Shown: positions 1 to 12,674, counted from the stretch's first letter. The stretch: DNA of 64,000 bases from Xenopus tropicalis (GCF_000004195.4 NC_030677.2:199677743-199741742), one strand, 5' to 3'. The notes: generated by a model not told the origin, from the sequence alone. Numbers and translations: made by a program.

Positions 1-727
1 GTGTGTATGTATGTATGTATTTATGCTTGTATGTATGTATGTATGTATGTATTTATGCTTGTATGTATGTATGCTTGTATGTATGTATGTATGCATGTGT
101 GTATGTATGTATGTATTTATGCTTGTATGTATGTATGTATGTATGTATTTATGCTTGTATGTATGTATGCTTGTATGTATGTATGTATGCATGTGTGTAT
201 GTATGTATGTATTTATGCTTGTATGTATGTATGTATGTATGTGTGTATGTATGTATGTATGCATGTGTGTATGTATGTATGCATGTATGTATGCTTGTAT
301 GTATGTATGTATGTATGTATGTATGTATGTATGCGTGTATGTATGTATGTATGTATGTATGCTTGTATGTATGTATGTATGTATGTATGTATGTATGCTT
401 GTATGTATGTATGTATGTATGTATGTATGTTTGTATGTATGTATGTATGTATGTATGCTTGTATGTATGTATGTATATATGCTTGTATGTATGTTTGTAT
501 GCATGTGTGTATGTATGTATGTATGCTTGTATGTATGTATGTATGCTTGTATGTATGTATGTATGTATGTATGTACAGTATGTTTGTATGTATGTATGTA
601 TGTATGTATGTATGTATGCTTGTATGTATGTATGTATATATGCTTGTATGTATGTTTGTATGCATGTGTGTATGTATGTATGTATGTATGTGTGTACGTA
701 TGCATGTGTGTATGTATGTATGCTAGT
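1..727. repeat. TATG tetranucleotide array
   Basis: Near-continuous TATG/GTAT repeat with TGCT, TGCA, TTTA and TGTG variants; it runs off the left edge. Variant order shows secondary duplication: a block with TTTATGCT and GCATGTGTG near 18-110 recurs near 114-205, and a block starting at 456 recurs at 617 (161 bp offset). Several frames are open on both strands only because the repeat contains no stops; not coding. Confidence 0.97.
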
Positions 728-730
728 GTG

Positions 731-1920
731 AGCCTGTTTTATGTGTGTATATATTTTTCACAATAGTAGTCACGTGATGGTCGGCTTTTTTTCCGCAATA
801 TCTGTCACTTGAAACTGACTTGCTTTATTTTGCTGTATTGGGACTTCAATTACCCAAATCAATTTCAATGTAATTAAAATCTCCAGTGATGAACTGTTCA
901 GCCTTTTATATCTTGATAAGAGTTGGCGTCTTCATCAGTATGAGGACATTTTTTACATATTCCCACAATTAATATGGGAGTTGTCTTCCATCCCATGTGT
1001 TTTACTACATCACTATTCAATCAAATTAAATACATTTTTAATGAAATAGGTTCTTGGTTTAGCATCTCTGTACATTTATGACATGCATGTTTATTATATA
1101 TAGGGGCCTCCAGAACACTTGGAAGGTCTTGAACAGTTTGAACGCTCGACTGTATCATTATTGTCATATAGCACTGCTCTAAAGTCCAAAATGAGAGGCT
1201 CTAAAGGACATGGAACCCCTAATAAAGAATACAGTTCACCTGAAAGGGAACATTAAAATGGACTTCCTGGTCCATAAACCATAACACAGTATATTTATCA
1301 GACAAGAGAACTTAGAAGTCAGGGATAGGATATTCTTGTAATTTTATTCAGCAATTAGCACAAGATGTTGGTGCCACCAAATGGCAGGAATTACCTAGAG
1401 TGCCCCACAGATAGTCCATATGTAGCCAAGTCACAAATAGGCTGGTATAAGGCCGGTATATTGCAGTCCTTGATGTTATTATTCCTCCAGGTTGCACAGA
1501 TCCATTAGAGTCCAAAGGGCACATCAGACAGACCCGCACATAGATATTACATACAGAAGACAATTTAATATAACCATCCCATATGTCACTGTGGTACCAG
1601 AAAATAATATTAATATACACTACATACTGTATATATGGTATATCTAACTACACCGGGAAGTAACACAACCCCACAATAGAAATCTGGTGTTTGGCTGAAT
1701 GCACTTATGCATTAATAGAAGATACTGTATTCACTTACATATTGTTATTTTAACCTACTAATTTGAAATGAATTTAGTAGTATCTCCAAAAATGCATTTA
1801 TTTAGAGAAGCTTACCCTAATCTAGTTTAACATAACCTCAGTGTGCCGCTAAAATACCCTGTGCCACACCTCTCACAACTCTGTCATGCCCATTCCCACA
1901 CCTTGTGTCTCAACCCTTTC
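731..1920. other. AT-rich sequence, nothing recognised
   Basis: No tandem structure, terminal inverted repeats or convincing exon were seen. The short minus-strand ORF at 1348-1620 has no recognisable motif. Confidence 0.5.
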
Positions 1921-1924
1921 TCCT

Positions 1925-2097
1925 TGTAGATTGTAAGCTCTTTTGGGCAGGGCCCTCTTCACCTCCTGTATCGGTTATTGATTGCTTTATATGTTACTCT
2001 GTATGTCCAATGTATGAAACCCACTTATTGTACAGCACTGCGGAATATGTTGGCGCTTTATAAATAAATGTTAATAATAATAATAATAATAATAATA
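1925..2097 (+). mobile_element. SINE/L2-like retroposon tail with (AAT)n
   Basis: Starts near TTGTAAGCTCTTTTGGGCAG and ends GGCGCTTTATAAATAAATG followed by an AAT run. The same unit recurs at 27488-27632, 36348-36510 and, inverted, 52322-52440. A common 3' end plus a simple-repeat tail is typical of L2/CR1-mobilised retroposons. The family name was not resolved. Confidence 0.7.
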
Positions 2098-2674
2098 CAG
2101 TATAACACCTGTGCCACAATCAACCACTTCTAAAGTGTAATGGTTCAGTTATCATTATTGTATATATTATACTGAAGGTGTGGGATCCCTTGTCCACCCT
2201 GGATACTCTTGTTTGTAGTAGACAGGTTGATTAGATGCTTAAGAATGAAATATTAATCAAACATCTGCTGTTCGGAAGCAGCAAGTGAGGCCAGAAGGGA
2301 ATAATTATTATTATATGATGGGAAAAACAAAACCTTTGACCATAGCTGCAAAATAAACAAACAATGTGTGTATATTGGTCTGTATGGGTCTGTGTGTGTG
2401 CACTTGGAAGGGTTGAACTATGTAACTATGTTAATATTCTATGACTGAGGAAAAATTATTCTATTTCTAGTTTGTGTTTTTAACCTTAACTCTTAGACCA
2501 AGTTTGAGTGCCAGATTATATTAAAATGATGATGCCATACAATGAAGTCTATGGGCCAATAAAGGGGCAGCCATTTGGGGGTTTTAGCCCTGAAAATAAG
2601 CAAGTTTCAGGTAAAACTCAGTCCCTTCATTAAATGTATAATGAAGCAGAAGAATTCTTCATGAATCAGATGAA

Positions 2675-3933
2675 AGTGAGTGTAGGACTGGCCAGACCGG
2701 GGGTGAGTGTAGGACTGACCCGACTGGGGGTGAGTGAGTGTAGGACAGGCCAGACTGGGGGTGAGTGTATAACTGGCCAGACCGGGGGTGAGTGAGTGTA
2801 GGACTGGCCAGACCGGGGGTGAGTGTAGGACAGGCCAGACCGGGGATGAGTGAGTGTAGGACTGGCCAGACCGGGGGTGAGTGACTGTAGGACTGGCCAG
2901 ACCGGGGGTGAGTGAGTGTAGGACTGGCCAGACCGGGGGTGAGTGAGTGTAGGACAGGCCAGACCGGGGGTGAGTGAGTGTAGGACTGGCCAGACAGGGG
3001 GTGAGTGAGTGTAGGACTGGCCAGACCGGGGGTGAGTGAGTGTAGGACAGGCCAGACCGGGGGTGAGTGAGTGTAGGACAGGCCAGACAGGGGGTGAGTG
3101 AGTGTAGGACTGGCCAGACCGGGGGTGAGTGAGTGTAGGACAGGCCAGACCGGGGGTGAGTGAGTGTAGGACTGGCCAGACCAGGGGTGAGTGAGTGTAG
3201 GACTCGCCAGACCGGGGGTGAGTGAGTGTAGGACTGGCCAGACCGGGGGTGAGTGAGGGTAGGATTGGCCAGAACGGGGGTGAGTGAGTGTAGGACTGGC
3301 CAGACCAGGGGTGAGTGAGTGTAGGACTGGCCAGACCAGGGGTGAGTGAGTGTAGGACAGGCCAGACCGGGGCTGAGTGAGTGTAGGACTGGCCAGACCG
3401 GGGGTAGTGAGTGTAGGACTGGCCAGACCGGGGGTGAGTGAGTGTAGGACAGGCCAGACCGGGGGTGAGTGAGTGTAGGACTGGCCAGACCGGGGGTGAG
3501 TGAGTGTAGGACAGGCCAGACCGGGGGTGAGTGAGTGTAGGACAGGCCAGACAGGGGGTGAGTGAGTGTAGGACTGGCCAGACCAGGGGTGAGTGAGTGT
3601 AGGACTCGCCAGACCGGGGGTGAGTGAGTGTAGGACTGGCCAGACCGGGGGTGAGTGAGGGTAGGACTGGCCAGAACGGGGGTGAGTGAGTGAAGGACTG
3701 GCCAGACCAGGGGTGAGTGAGTGTAGGACTGGCCAGACCAGGGGTGAGTGAGTGTAGGACAGGCCAGACCGGGGGTGAGTGAGTGTAGGACTGGCCAGAC
3801 CGGGGGTGAGTGAGTGTAGGACAGGCCAGACCGGGGGTGAGTGAGTGTAGGACTGGCCAGACCGGGGGTGAGTGAGTGTAGGCCAGACCGGGGGTGAGTG
3901 AGTGTAGGACTGGCCAGACCGGGGGTGAGTGTG
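2675..3933. repeat. 31-bp minisatellite, about 40 units
   Basis: Head-to-tail units of about 31 bp (GTGAGTGAGTGTAGGACTGG then CCAGACCGGGG). Variant units, for example those with ACTCGCC or AGAACGGG, recur 402 bp apart (3201 and 3603; 3271 and 3673), so about 13 units were duplicated together. Because 31 is not a multiple of 3, all three minus frames read the same peptide in rotation; the 439-474 codon ORFs are artefacts. Confidence 0.95.
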
Positions 3934-4037
3934 ACACAGTTGGGCAGCTTGTATATATTGCAATATAGGGAAAAACAATCCATGTTTTGCTCAAAGGGAA
4001 GGGCTTTCCTTGACAGCTTAATGCACAGAATGCCTTA

Positions 4038-4210
4038 GGGCTCTGGCCTCGCGAGGCTTTTTCCCAAAATCGCGCCGCCGCGTGTGCCATCCCACCAGCG
4101 ACTTACATTGTCGCCGGTGGGATGGCAACTGGCGGCAACTCGGGGAGATTAGTCGCCCGCGAACAGGGAGTTTTGTCGCGGGTGACTAATCTCCCCGTGT
4201 GCCAGAGCCC
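4038..4210. mobile_element. MITE with GGGCTCTGGC termini
   Basis: Ends are perfect inverted repeats (GGGCTCTGGC / GCCAGAGCCC) flanked by TTA on both sides (4035-4037 and 4211-4213). The interior has nested palindromes around CCCATCC/GGATGG and GGGGAGATTAGTCGC. A TTA duplication suits PIF/Harbinger but the superfamily is uncertain. Relatives: 8829-8953 and 19566-19738. Confidence 0.75.
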
Positions 4211-4239
4211 TTAATGTTCTATATATATGTTGATAATGG

Positions 4240-4489
4240 GTACATTAAATGAGTTGTAATGAGTACAATTGGGGGTGGAGTCAGACACCAATGAAGCCAC
4301 ATTGAAGAAAACTTTGGAGTTTGGTGGCCTAAAAGGGAAGGAGGTGGAGCTGGGAGAGGACATGTGAGGTGGGTGGTGGATCAGAGGCAGGCTAGGGACA
4401 GAGGAATAGTTGTTACAAATTTGCCAACAAGTATATTTTACCAGCTAGGCCAGCTAGGCTTGCAAAATACCATCTGGGTGGCAGCCCTA
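4240..4489 (+). mobile_element. Fragment of TA-flanked GGGTTGCCA element
   Basis: The 3' part (acaaatttgccaacaagtat through GGTGGCAGCCCTA) matches the 3' ends of the copies at 25675-26007 and 29200-30726. The 5' boundary is unclear. Confidence 0.55.
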
Positions 4490-7241
4490 GGCATAGGCAC
4501 AGCTGGGTAAATCACAACAAAAGATCTGTTTTCATAGTTGCTTGTATAATTTCCCATCACTGTGAGGGGGTGAAGGATTAAAGCCTGAAACTGCCGTTTG
4601 ATTGGATTCTATCTGCCCCTGACCTACTGCAAGAACCTGTTATCATATCATCATAAATAATCCCTGGGGTCTTTGCTTACGTCTCTCCTATATCCTCTCT
4701 CTTGTCATTCATGCACATTCCCTGTGGAACCGGTGTCATGTGGCTTACCAGATTCCAGGCATGCCAGTATTTGTACACCTTGATAGTTATCTGTCTTATT
4801 AGGATTTTATTATATTAGCAGCAGGACTGGCCTTTTACTTCTTTCATCAGTTAATGACTGCAAAACTTCTTAAGTCAATCAAGCTCAATTCTACACAGAT
4901 AAGGTCAACGTTAATCCCAACCAAGGCACCCTAGATCTGATTTATAAAGTACAAGGTTGAAACAAAATATAGCTTAAGGGCTTATCCAATGCTTACTAAA
5001 CAGTGCAAGGCAATGCGAAATGTCATATACTGCCCTGAACGGCTTAATAAACATGGGTAATCCCTTTAGCTTTGCCTTGCTGTGACCTTGTACTTAATGT
5101 GATGAGAAGGTGGAAGTCGCCAGGCAACAGCTGAGAACACATTCAGACCAAGGTAGAGGAATTCATTGTAAAAAGATGCATCTACTGAAGCATCAGATAG
5201 TTTAACCAGGTTGAAATGAATCTTTCCTGACCCCTGCCAGACAATATAACATCTTCTTTGATCAGTAACCTTTCGTTGCTAATAGCCAATTGCGTGTTTA
5301 TCGAACTTTGGACTATAGATAGTAAAGACATTAGATGGGCAGATAGGATGTGGCATCAATAAGATAATGGGTAACCTGGAAGTTCCTAGAAGTAGACTTC
5401 TCAATAAATGGGTGCCAGGTGTTATTAAAAACAATAGTAACTTTTTCATTGGCAGGGATGTAACATCAATCTCTTGGGGAACAGGCACAGATGATACTGT
5501 ATCATTGCTTAGCATAGACTCACAAGTAGAACTTTAAGAAGTGTTTGCCCATCAGGTGACCAGTCGGCAGATAGTCAACTTGAAAATGTCTAACCCCAAA
5601 CTTCAGATCCTCCTAGTGGTACTTAGGCAGGAACACAGCTACCCCTAAGTCTCTAAGTCTGTGCAGTTGAGTCCCTATTCCGAGGGTGGGGCACCACGGA
5701 CTCTAATCCTTCTACTTTCCTCATAGGAGAATGAGACTTATTAAATACCCTGAACCTAACGTTCACTCCTAGAGTGAGCTATAAAATAGATATCCTCCCA
5801 ATTATCGGCCCTTACAAGGCCTACATCTGCTCAGGCTCTGACCTTCTTCCACCATCCTGCCTAGGTGGAATCCAAGAAGAAAGAGTGAACCCCCATTTAT
5901 ACCACAGAACAATGACCCCTCCTGGGAGGTTTATGGAACTGCGAAGAGCATACTTATACACAAGATTAGAAAAAAGTTTCAACTCCTAACTGTCATTTAG
6001 GACCCAACTTACCTGTCTATAAACTTTATGGGACTGCTTGCAAACATTAAGAGTAACCAGTTGATCAGTCCCCTTCAGAGGTTTCCCTACCGGGTTGTGT
6101 AGATAGACATATCTGACTTGCACCAAACAAATTGGAGCCTAATGCCAGTATTTATTTTCATTGGTGCATGGAAAGAGGTGCCACCCCCCATTCTGAAATA
6201 ATTTACTGCAATGGTGCTATTTTGCTTCCATCATATTCATGTTTTGTGTGCCAGTGGCACCCGATTGAACAAAACTGATGTTTCCTTTAGTACACAGATC
6301 AAATAATCTTTCTTGTATACCTGCTGTTGCAGAACCAGCATTCCAAGCTCTTAGTTCCACTCTACCTTGTTAATTCTCAAGAGAAGACAATACGTTTGCA
6401 TTGAATCACGGTAAAAACAAAACCAAACTCTGCATAATTTAAAACCACTGCAAGGACTGATATATCACATTCCAGGCACTACTCCCCCATTAGTATGAGC
6501 ATACAATAAATAATTCAGTGTGTTTTATTGTTGGACTGGTTGATAAATTCTCTGTTTGGCTAAGAGCACAGTGATATAACAATATACACAGCAGGCCCAG
6601 CAGCCTTGGGGGGGATCCATGAGTTCATAGGAGCCAATTGTTATTGGCTAAAATATTTTGTACCGTAGCCCAATGTCTAGGTTATAGGGGGCCTAAAAAA
6701 TGTATGGGTGGAAATGCAGAACAGTTATCGATAAAACAGATCTCATCATCGCAAGCCTAATGGGAGCCTTAAATTGCAGCCTGGGGACACAGCTCATGGT
6801 CCCAGTACTGAGGCCCGTTCCACGCTGTTTAATTTAAAAACCGTTTACAAAAACATGTTGTTCCACTAGTTTTGTGTTTATAGGCCAGATTTATTGGCGC
6901 TGTAATACTAAATGACTCCATAGGGAATACTATTTAGGAAAAAATGTAAAGTATATGTTATTCCTCTTTTTTTAAACATCCAGCACAGGCATTTATATAC
7001 CCTTTGTAGGAGGTACAGTGCCATGGTATTACCATTTAATTCAGTAAAGAAGGTTCCATTACAAAAGAGTAATGATAAGTAAATTATTTTGCAATTGGAC
7101 CAGTGTGGTTGATGGAGTAGTGCAAGGGTCTGTCCTTGGTCCTTTTCTTTTTAATTTGTTTATAAATTATCTTGAGCAGGGCTGCAACTAGGGACAGACA
7201 GGATAGGCAGCTGCCTTTAAAATGTAATAACAGACTCTAGG
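4490..7241. other. Mostly unique sequence, no gene seen
   Basis: No tandem repeat or long open frame was recognised. Short ORFs at 5279-5515 (-) and 5774-5989 (+) have no recognisable family signature. The 5' fringe could contain old unrecognised repeats. Confidence 0.45.
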
Positions 7242-7249
7242 GTCTAAAG

Positions 7250-7556
7250 CAGTGTTCCCCAACCAGTGGCTCAGGGGCAACATGTTGCTCCCCATCCCCT
7301 TGGATGTTGCTCCCAGTGGCCTCAAAGCATATTCTTATTGTTGAATTCTTGGCTTGGAGGCAAGTTTTGGTTGCATACAAACCCAATATAATGCCAAACA
7401 GAGCCTTCTGTAGGCTGCCAGTCCACATGGGGCCTATTAAATAGCCAATTATTGCTCTCATTGGCACCACCAGGAACCTTTTTTATGCTTGTGTTGCTTC
7501 CCAACCCTTTTTCCATTTGAATGTGGCTCACAGGTATAAAAGGTTGGGGATCCCTG
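7250..7556. mobile_element. Non-autonomous hAT element
   Basis: Termini CAGTGTTCCCCAACC and GGTTGGGGATCCCTG are inverted repeats, flanked by a perfect 8-bp target duplication GTCTAAAG (7242-7249, 7557-7564). No transposase is encoded. Same family as 8708-9057, 54314-54760, 55884-56189 and 59154-59468. Confidence 0.92.
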
Positions 7557-7945
7557 GTCTAAAGGATGAGTAGGAGCAGCAATGAGCAGGGGGATTGGTG
7601 GAGAGTTGCTGCTGAAGTGAGTGGGTGGCAGGCAAGGCACCTGACCTTAAGGGTGGAATTGTAAATACTAGCTCTAATTTTGCTGATGATACTAAATTGT
7701 GAAAAACAAAGGCAAGTACAATGACAGCGTCTGCCTCAATTGCAGTCGATGTGTCAAATGCAATGCAAATAGGTGTCAGAGTGAGGGTTATAGCACTTTT
7801 GGTGAGCATGTTCAAAATGGTGTTTGCACCCGATTCACTGAGTGCGCCCACTCACTAATGCAACCCCTTGTGGGAACCACCAAGTCCAGGATGGACGCAT
7901 TGGCAACTCTGCGGAAGTGCAGGAGCGTGTTTGGACATAAGTACC

Positions 7946-8387
7946 TTAAAGGAGAAGGAAAGGCTAATAAAGAGTTAATCTCAAGCTGCAGGCATACCTT
8001 CAGTTCTCTCAATAGTGCCCTTAAGTCTCCCCATATTTCTCTCGTTCAGATGATCAGAAGCCAAACAGGAAGAAAAAAACGCTGAGCTGTGTAAAGAAAG
8101 TTCCCATAATGCCTCACTCCTGCACCAAGACCGGTGTACATGCTCAGTTTGTAAGACTATGAGGAAGCTTCCTGCTGATTAGCTCAGATCCACATTCCCA
8201 AGGGGGGGGGGGGGTGAGTTCCTAGCATTCATGAGGGAGAGGGGAGCAGGAGAGGGGAGAGGAAAACAGACACAACAAATCTTTTGATAGAGAACTTAGT
8301 GCAGCGTTTCTGTGAGTGCTTATGGCTGTATTTACATAGACCTTTCTGATAAAGCTTACTTAGTTTTTACCTTTACTTCTCCTTTAA
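7946..8387. mobile_element. T2/Kolobok-type TTAA MITE
   Basis: Begins TTAAAGGAGAAGGAAAGGCT and ends CTTCTCCTTTAA, with TTAA at each edge (7946-7949, 8384-8387). The TTAAAGGRR terminus is the signature of the Xenopus T2 group. An 11-G run lies inside near 8203. Confidence 0.85.
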
Positions 8388-8707
8388 TGAACCAAATCAA
8401 CATGAGGTCTCAATTGCATCCATTTTAGAGTACCTACATTTGTGGGTACATGTGTAAAATACCCATTATAGGGTTCATGCAAGCTGTTGCCACTTTACCT
8501 AGCTCAGTATATGTATTAGTAATGTCTCAAACCACCTACTCCTAACTGCACCCAACTAATCTGGCAAGGCAGCTGTAGTTGTAGACCTATGTGACCTGCC
8601 CCATCTTGAAGGGGTGGGGCTAGGCAGGTGCATCCATAAATATAGCCTGTTGGAGGTGGATGCTAGGCAGAGAAAGGCCAGGGGTGGGGAGGGTGAAAGT
8701 GAGCGCT

Positions 8708-9057
8708 CAGCCCAAACCCACCCAGTGGCTTGGGGACAACTTGTTGCTCCCAGTGTCCTCAAAGTTGGTGCCATTTTTACATTTCTGGCTTTGGGGCAAG
8801 TTTTGGAGCACAGAGACACCGTTTTACACTAAGGGCTGTGACAGACGGGGAGATTAGTCACAGCGCGGCAAATCTCCCCAAAATGCCATCCCACCGGCTA
8901 GAATGTAAATCGCCGGTGGGATGGCATACACGGCGGAAGTTTCCTCTCAAGGCCAGCAGGCCACATGGGGCTACCAAATAGCCAATCACAGTCCTTATTT
9001 GGCATCCCAAATTGGTGTGGCTCACCAATACTAAGTAAAAAAGGTTGGAGATCTCTG
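8708..9057. mobile_element. hAT copy split by a nested MITE
   Basis: Flanks match the 7250 family (CAGTGGCTTGGGGACAAC at left, AAAGGTTGGAGATCTCTG at right), with foreign sequence at 8829-8953 between. Ends are degraded and no target duplication was found. Confidence 0.7.
8829..8953. mobile_element. Truncated MITE nested in hAT
   Basis: Starts AAGGGCTGTGACAGACGGGG, followed by GATTAGTCAC and a CCATCCCACCGGC / GCCGGTGGGATGG palindrome, as in 4038-4210 and 19566-19738. The expected right terminus is missing. Confidence 0.65.
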
Positions 9058-9230
9058 CACTAAATGGAAATGTGTTGATGGCCTCTTTCATTGAGAAAGA
9101 TTTGGGATTTTTGTGGATAACAGACTGTGCAACTCCATGCAGTATCAGACACTGTCAGTGAACTATTAAAGTACACTCTGCAATGTACATAAGTAGCATT
9201 ATATAAATAAAAATATACAGTACATATATT

Positions 9231-9462
9231 TAGTGATGAGCGAATTTTTCACCTGGCATGGATTCACCGTGAAATTCTGCATTTCACCACCGGCAAATTT
9301 TTCCACGAAACGGGTGCAAAAGTTTCACTGTGAAAACCTGCGGTCTCGTCAAAAAAAGTTGCGGTCATGTCAAAAAATGTTGTGTGCGTCAAAAAAGTCA
9401 CGTTTCGCACATTTTTCACCATTTCGCAAATTTGCAAAATGTGATATATTCGCTCATCACTG
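9231..9462. mobile_element. hAT-type MITE, TAGTGATGAGCGAA family
   Basis: Terminal inverted repeats TAGTGATGAGCGAA / ATTCGCTCATCACT. Relatives at 11330, 35922, 40567 and 60262 have 8-bp duplications; none is clear here. Confidence 0.8.
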
Positions 9463-9638
9463 TTTATATAACAAATATATGTGGCACAACTGAAAGAGAG
9501 AGAAAGAGAGTCCCATCTATCTCTACTTGGACAACAGCACTTAAAATTGGCACATTCCCAAGCTACTTGTGATTAATCCTCCTGTTTAAAGCTTATTTCA
9601 CCATAAACATTAAATAAACCAGTTCACAATGTCTACAC

Positions 9639-10079
9639 CAGGGGGCTCAAACTCAATTTACCTGGGGGCCGCAGGAGGCAAAGTCAGGATGAGGCTGGGC
9701 CGCATAAGGGATTTCACAAAATGCAAGCCTTCATGGATTTTTATCGGATAATGCAAGGCACGGCGGGCGGGAGCTGCTGATTGCGGAAATGACGTTATGC
9801 CATCATAACAGTTATTATGGGAAGACGTTCTGTGTGCACAATTAGCTCCTTAGTTAGCAGCTAATTGTGCACACAGAACGTCTTCCCATAATAACTGTTA
9901 TGATGGCATAACGTCATTTCCGCAATCAGCAGCACCCGCCCACCGTGCCTTGCATTATCCCTTGAATCGCAATAAAAATCGTGATCCATTCATTGCTTTT
10001 GCGAAGGCATTGGTGCGGGCCACAAAATATTGTACCGAGGTCCGCAAATGGCCCGCGGGCCGCGAGTTTGAGACCCCTG
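9639..10079. mobile_element. hAT element with giant internal hairpin
   Basis: Termini CAGGGGGCTCAAACTC and GAGTTTGAGACCCCTG are flanked by a perfect 8-bp duplication GTCTACAC (9631-9638, 10080-10087). The interior holds a palindrome with 102-bp arms (9746-9847 and 9859-9960), about two mismatches and an 11-nt loop. The short ORFs across it are incidental. Confidence 0.93.
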
Positions 10080-10546
10080 GTCTACACATTGAGGCTAATT
10101 TACTCATTTACTTTGACACAATTGCTAGATTGCACCAGTACAAACAATCCCATCTGTACTTTCATTTTCTAACTAGCTGTAGGCCAGTCAAACCTAATTG
10201 CTACAGGCAGCAACACTGCTGCAATTTTTCAGACCAGTCACTGGATCAGAATTTTTCTGTCAGTCCACAGAGTTCTGTGTTCCCCAGTGGCCCCAGCCTG
10301 GCAGCACTAGTGTCCATCAGAAATAGCATGTTTCCCGTTCCAATAATTGGGAAGCAGCAGACTGCAGAGAGGGTCTCCCTGATGGGGAGTGTAATGCTGT
10401 GTGCAATGAGCCTTAAAAGCAACTCAAGGCTTCAGAATTTATTATTAATTACCTGGCCTTTTATAAAGTCTCAGCATTGGGAAAATAGTTGATTGTTTGA
10501 AAATATCACCCTTTTTTCATGCTACTTATCTAAACTTCAACTTAAA

Positions 10547-11074
10547 TACCGTATATACACGAGTATAAGCCGATCCGAATATAAGCCGAGGTACCTAATT
10601 TTACCTAAGAAAACTGGAAAAACGTATTGACTCGAGTATAAGCCTAGGGTGGGAAATGCAGCAGCTACTGCTAAGTTTTAATAATCAAAATAAATACCAA
10701 TAAAATTACATTAATTGAGGCATCAGTGGGGTATATGTTTTTCAATATTTATTTCAAAGAAAAAGAGTAAACTAGCTCTGTAAGCGAAGAAGAGGGTCAA
10801 CAAAAACAATGAGTACTACCCCATGCTCATTGCACATTGGCAAACTGGCAGCAGACCCAGTCCCGGAGGAGATGTAAGGGGAAATAAGTATTGCTAGTGG
10901 GAGCGGCCAGGGCACTGGAGGGTCTGGTTGCGGGTGGCCTAATTTGCACACAAAGAAGAGAGGGTGCTAGTCTAGAGGGACCCATGGCACCCGACTCGAG
11001 TATAAGCCGAGGGTGACTTTTTCAGCACATTTTGGGTGCTGAAAAACTAGGCTTATACTCGAGTATATACAGTA
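10547..11074. mobile_element. Tc1/mariner-like element (TA-flanked)
   Basis: About 25-bp inverted ends: TACCGTATATACACGAGTAT at left; the right end reads outward as TACTGTATATACTCGAGTAT. Both continue into AAGCC. The motif GAGTATAAGCC also recurs internally near 10564, 10633 and 10997. No transposase frame survives; TA at both edges suggests Tc1/mariner. Confidence 0.75.
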
Positions 11075-11329
11075 TTTGATTTTTGTTCAACTTTAATGCA
11101 AACTCAAGTGTGTCTCACTTATTTCTATTTCTGTATTTCTATTTCTGGATAGCTACTTTGAGTTGCAAAAATCAGCACCCAGGCTGTGCTTTAGTCCAAA
11201 TGTTTTTCTTGTTGAATCCCTCCCCTGTCTCTGCCTAGGCTCATCCAATATCCCTGCCATATGCCAATGAGTTCCTAAAGGGCAGAGCTTGTCTGTATTT
11301 GAGAACTTATCAGCCCCTACCAAGGCTAT

Positions 11330-11663
11330 TAGTGATGGGTGAAATGTTTTGCCAGGCATGGATTCGCAGCGAATTTCCGCGTTTCGCCATTGGCGGATTG
11401 TTTTGCGAAACGGATGAAAAAATTTGCTGCGGAAAAATTTGCTGCACGTCCAAAAATTGTCCAAAATAAAAGCCGCGGGCGACGAAATAATAGCCGTGCG
11501 ACAAAATAATAGCCACAGGCGAAAAAAGAATAGTCGCGGGCGATAATTTTTTTTGCCGCACAACATTTTCGCTGTTTCACGAATTTTTCGCCGTTTCGCG
11601 GATCTTTTGAAAGATTCGCAAATTTTTCGGCGAAGCGAAACGGAACACATTCGCTCATCACTA
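11330..11663. mobile_element. hAT-type MITE, TAGTGATGAGCGAA family
   Basis: TAGTGATGGGTGAA and TTCGCTCATCACTA termini with a perfect 8-bp duplication AAGGCTAT (11322-11329, 11664-11671). Internal frames contain no transposase motifs. Confidence 0.92.
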
Positions 11664-11674
11664 AAGGCTATGGC

Positions 11675-12135
11675 TTACAGGAAAACTATTCTGCCGAACA
11701 GTTTATATCACATAAAATAGCCCTGCTTCATCTAAATCAAAATTTTCATAAAATATCCCTTTTTAGCAGTATGTGCCATTGGGGAATCCTAAACAAAAAC
11801 TGTAATTTTAAGTACTAAGGGCCGCCCCCTGGGATCATAGGATTCACAGTGCACACAAGCCAAGGCACACATACATGCTAGGCCCCATCAGCCAATGAAT
11901 GGGCAGAGTTCTGCCTTTTACTCCCACACTACTTCCTGTTACAGTTAGAGCTGCATCACTTCCTGTCAGCTGATCTCTGAGGGAGCACACAGCCCATCAC
12001 TAAATGGCGGCTCAAGGGAAAGGATGTAAAAGGGCAATATTTACTATATTCCAGTTTTGGGGAGATTCTTTAATAGGCCACTTAACATAATATAAATCTG
12101 TTAAGTATTCATTCTCGGGGTATAGTTTCCTTTAA
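11675..12135. mobile_element. T2/Kolobok-type MITE
   Basis: Left end TTACAGGAAAACTAT is a decayed TTAAAGGGAAACTAT; right end is GGGGTATAGTTTCCTTTAA. The middle (GGGCCGCCCCCTGGGATCAT) is shared with fragments at 31885-32159 and 35104-35345. Confidence 0.8.
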
Positions 12136-12228
12136 AAGCAGTAGGTGAGCGTTAGCGAATGGTGTACTTCATTAAAACTAAACATTTTGAAGACTTTCCT
12201 ACCAAGTTGTTGTCTATAGCATTCAAAA

Positions 12229-12674
12229 AGTTCACCTTTGTGTTAACGTTTCGTATGATGTAGAGAGTAATATTCCGAGACAGTTTTCAATTGCAGTTTT
12301 AATTTTTCAGTATTTATAGTTTTTTAATTATTTAAATTTTTGTTTAGCAGCTCTCCAGTTTGGAGGTCCAGCATCTGTCTGGTTGCTAGGGTCCAAAGTA
12401 CCTTAGCAACAAGGGAGTGGTTTGAATGAGAGACTGGTATATCAATAGGAGAGGGCCAGAAGAGGAAAATAATAATTATGAAAAGTAACAATAACAATAG
12501 TTTCCTGGCTGCCGGGGTCAGTGACCCCCATTTGAAAGCTGCAAGGAGAAAAGATGGCAAATAACTCAAAAACTATAATAAATAAATAATGAAGACCAGC
12601 TCAAAAGTTGTTTAAACTGACTATTCTATAACAGGCTAAAAGCATTACAAACTTAAAGGGGAACATACCTTTAA
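12229..12674. mobile_element. T2-like TTAA MITE (decayed left end)
   Basis: Left edge TTCACCTTTGTGTTAACG, right edge ACTTAAAGGGGAACATACCT plus TTAA. I recognise the interior (CAGCTCTCCAGTTTGGAGG, GGTTGCTAGGGTCCAAAGTA) as a very common Xenopus dispersed repeat. A fragment of a related unit lies near 28208-28310. Confidence 0.7.

Noticed and set aside
2607..4090. Three overlapping minus-strand ORFs of 439-474 codons
   Set aside because: All are translations of the 31-bp minisatellite; the same peptide appears in each frame, and no signal, domain or splice evidence supports coding.
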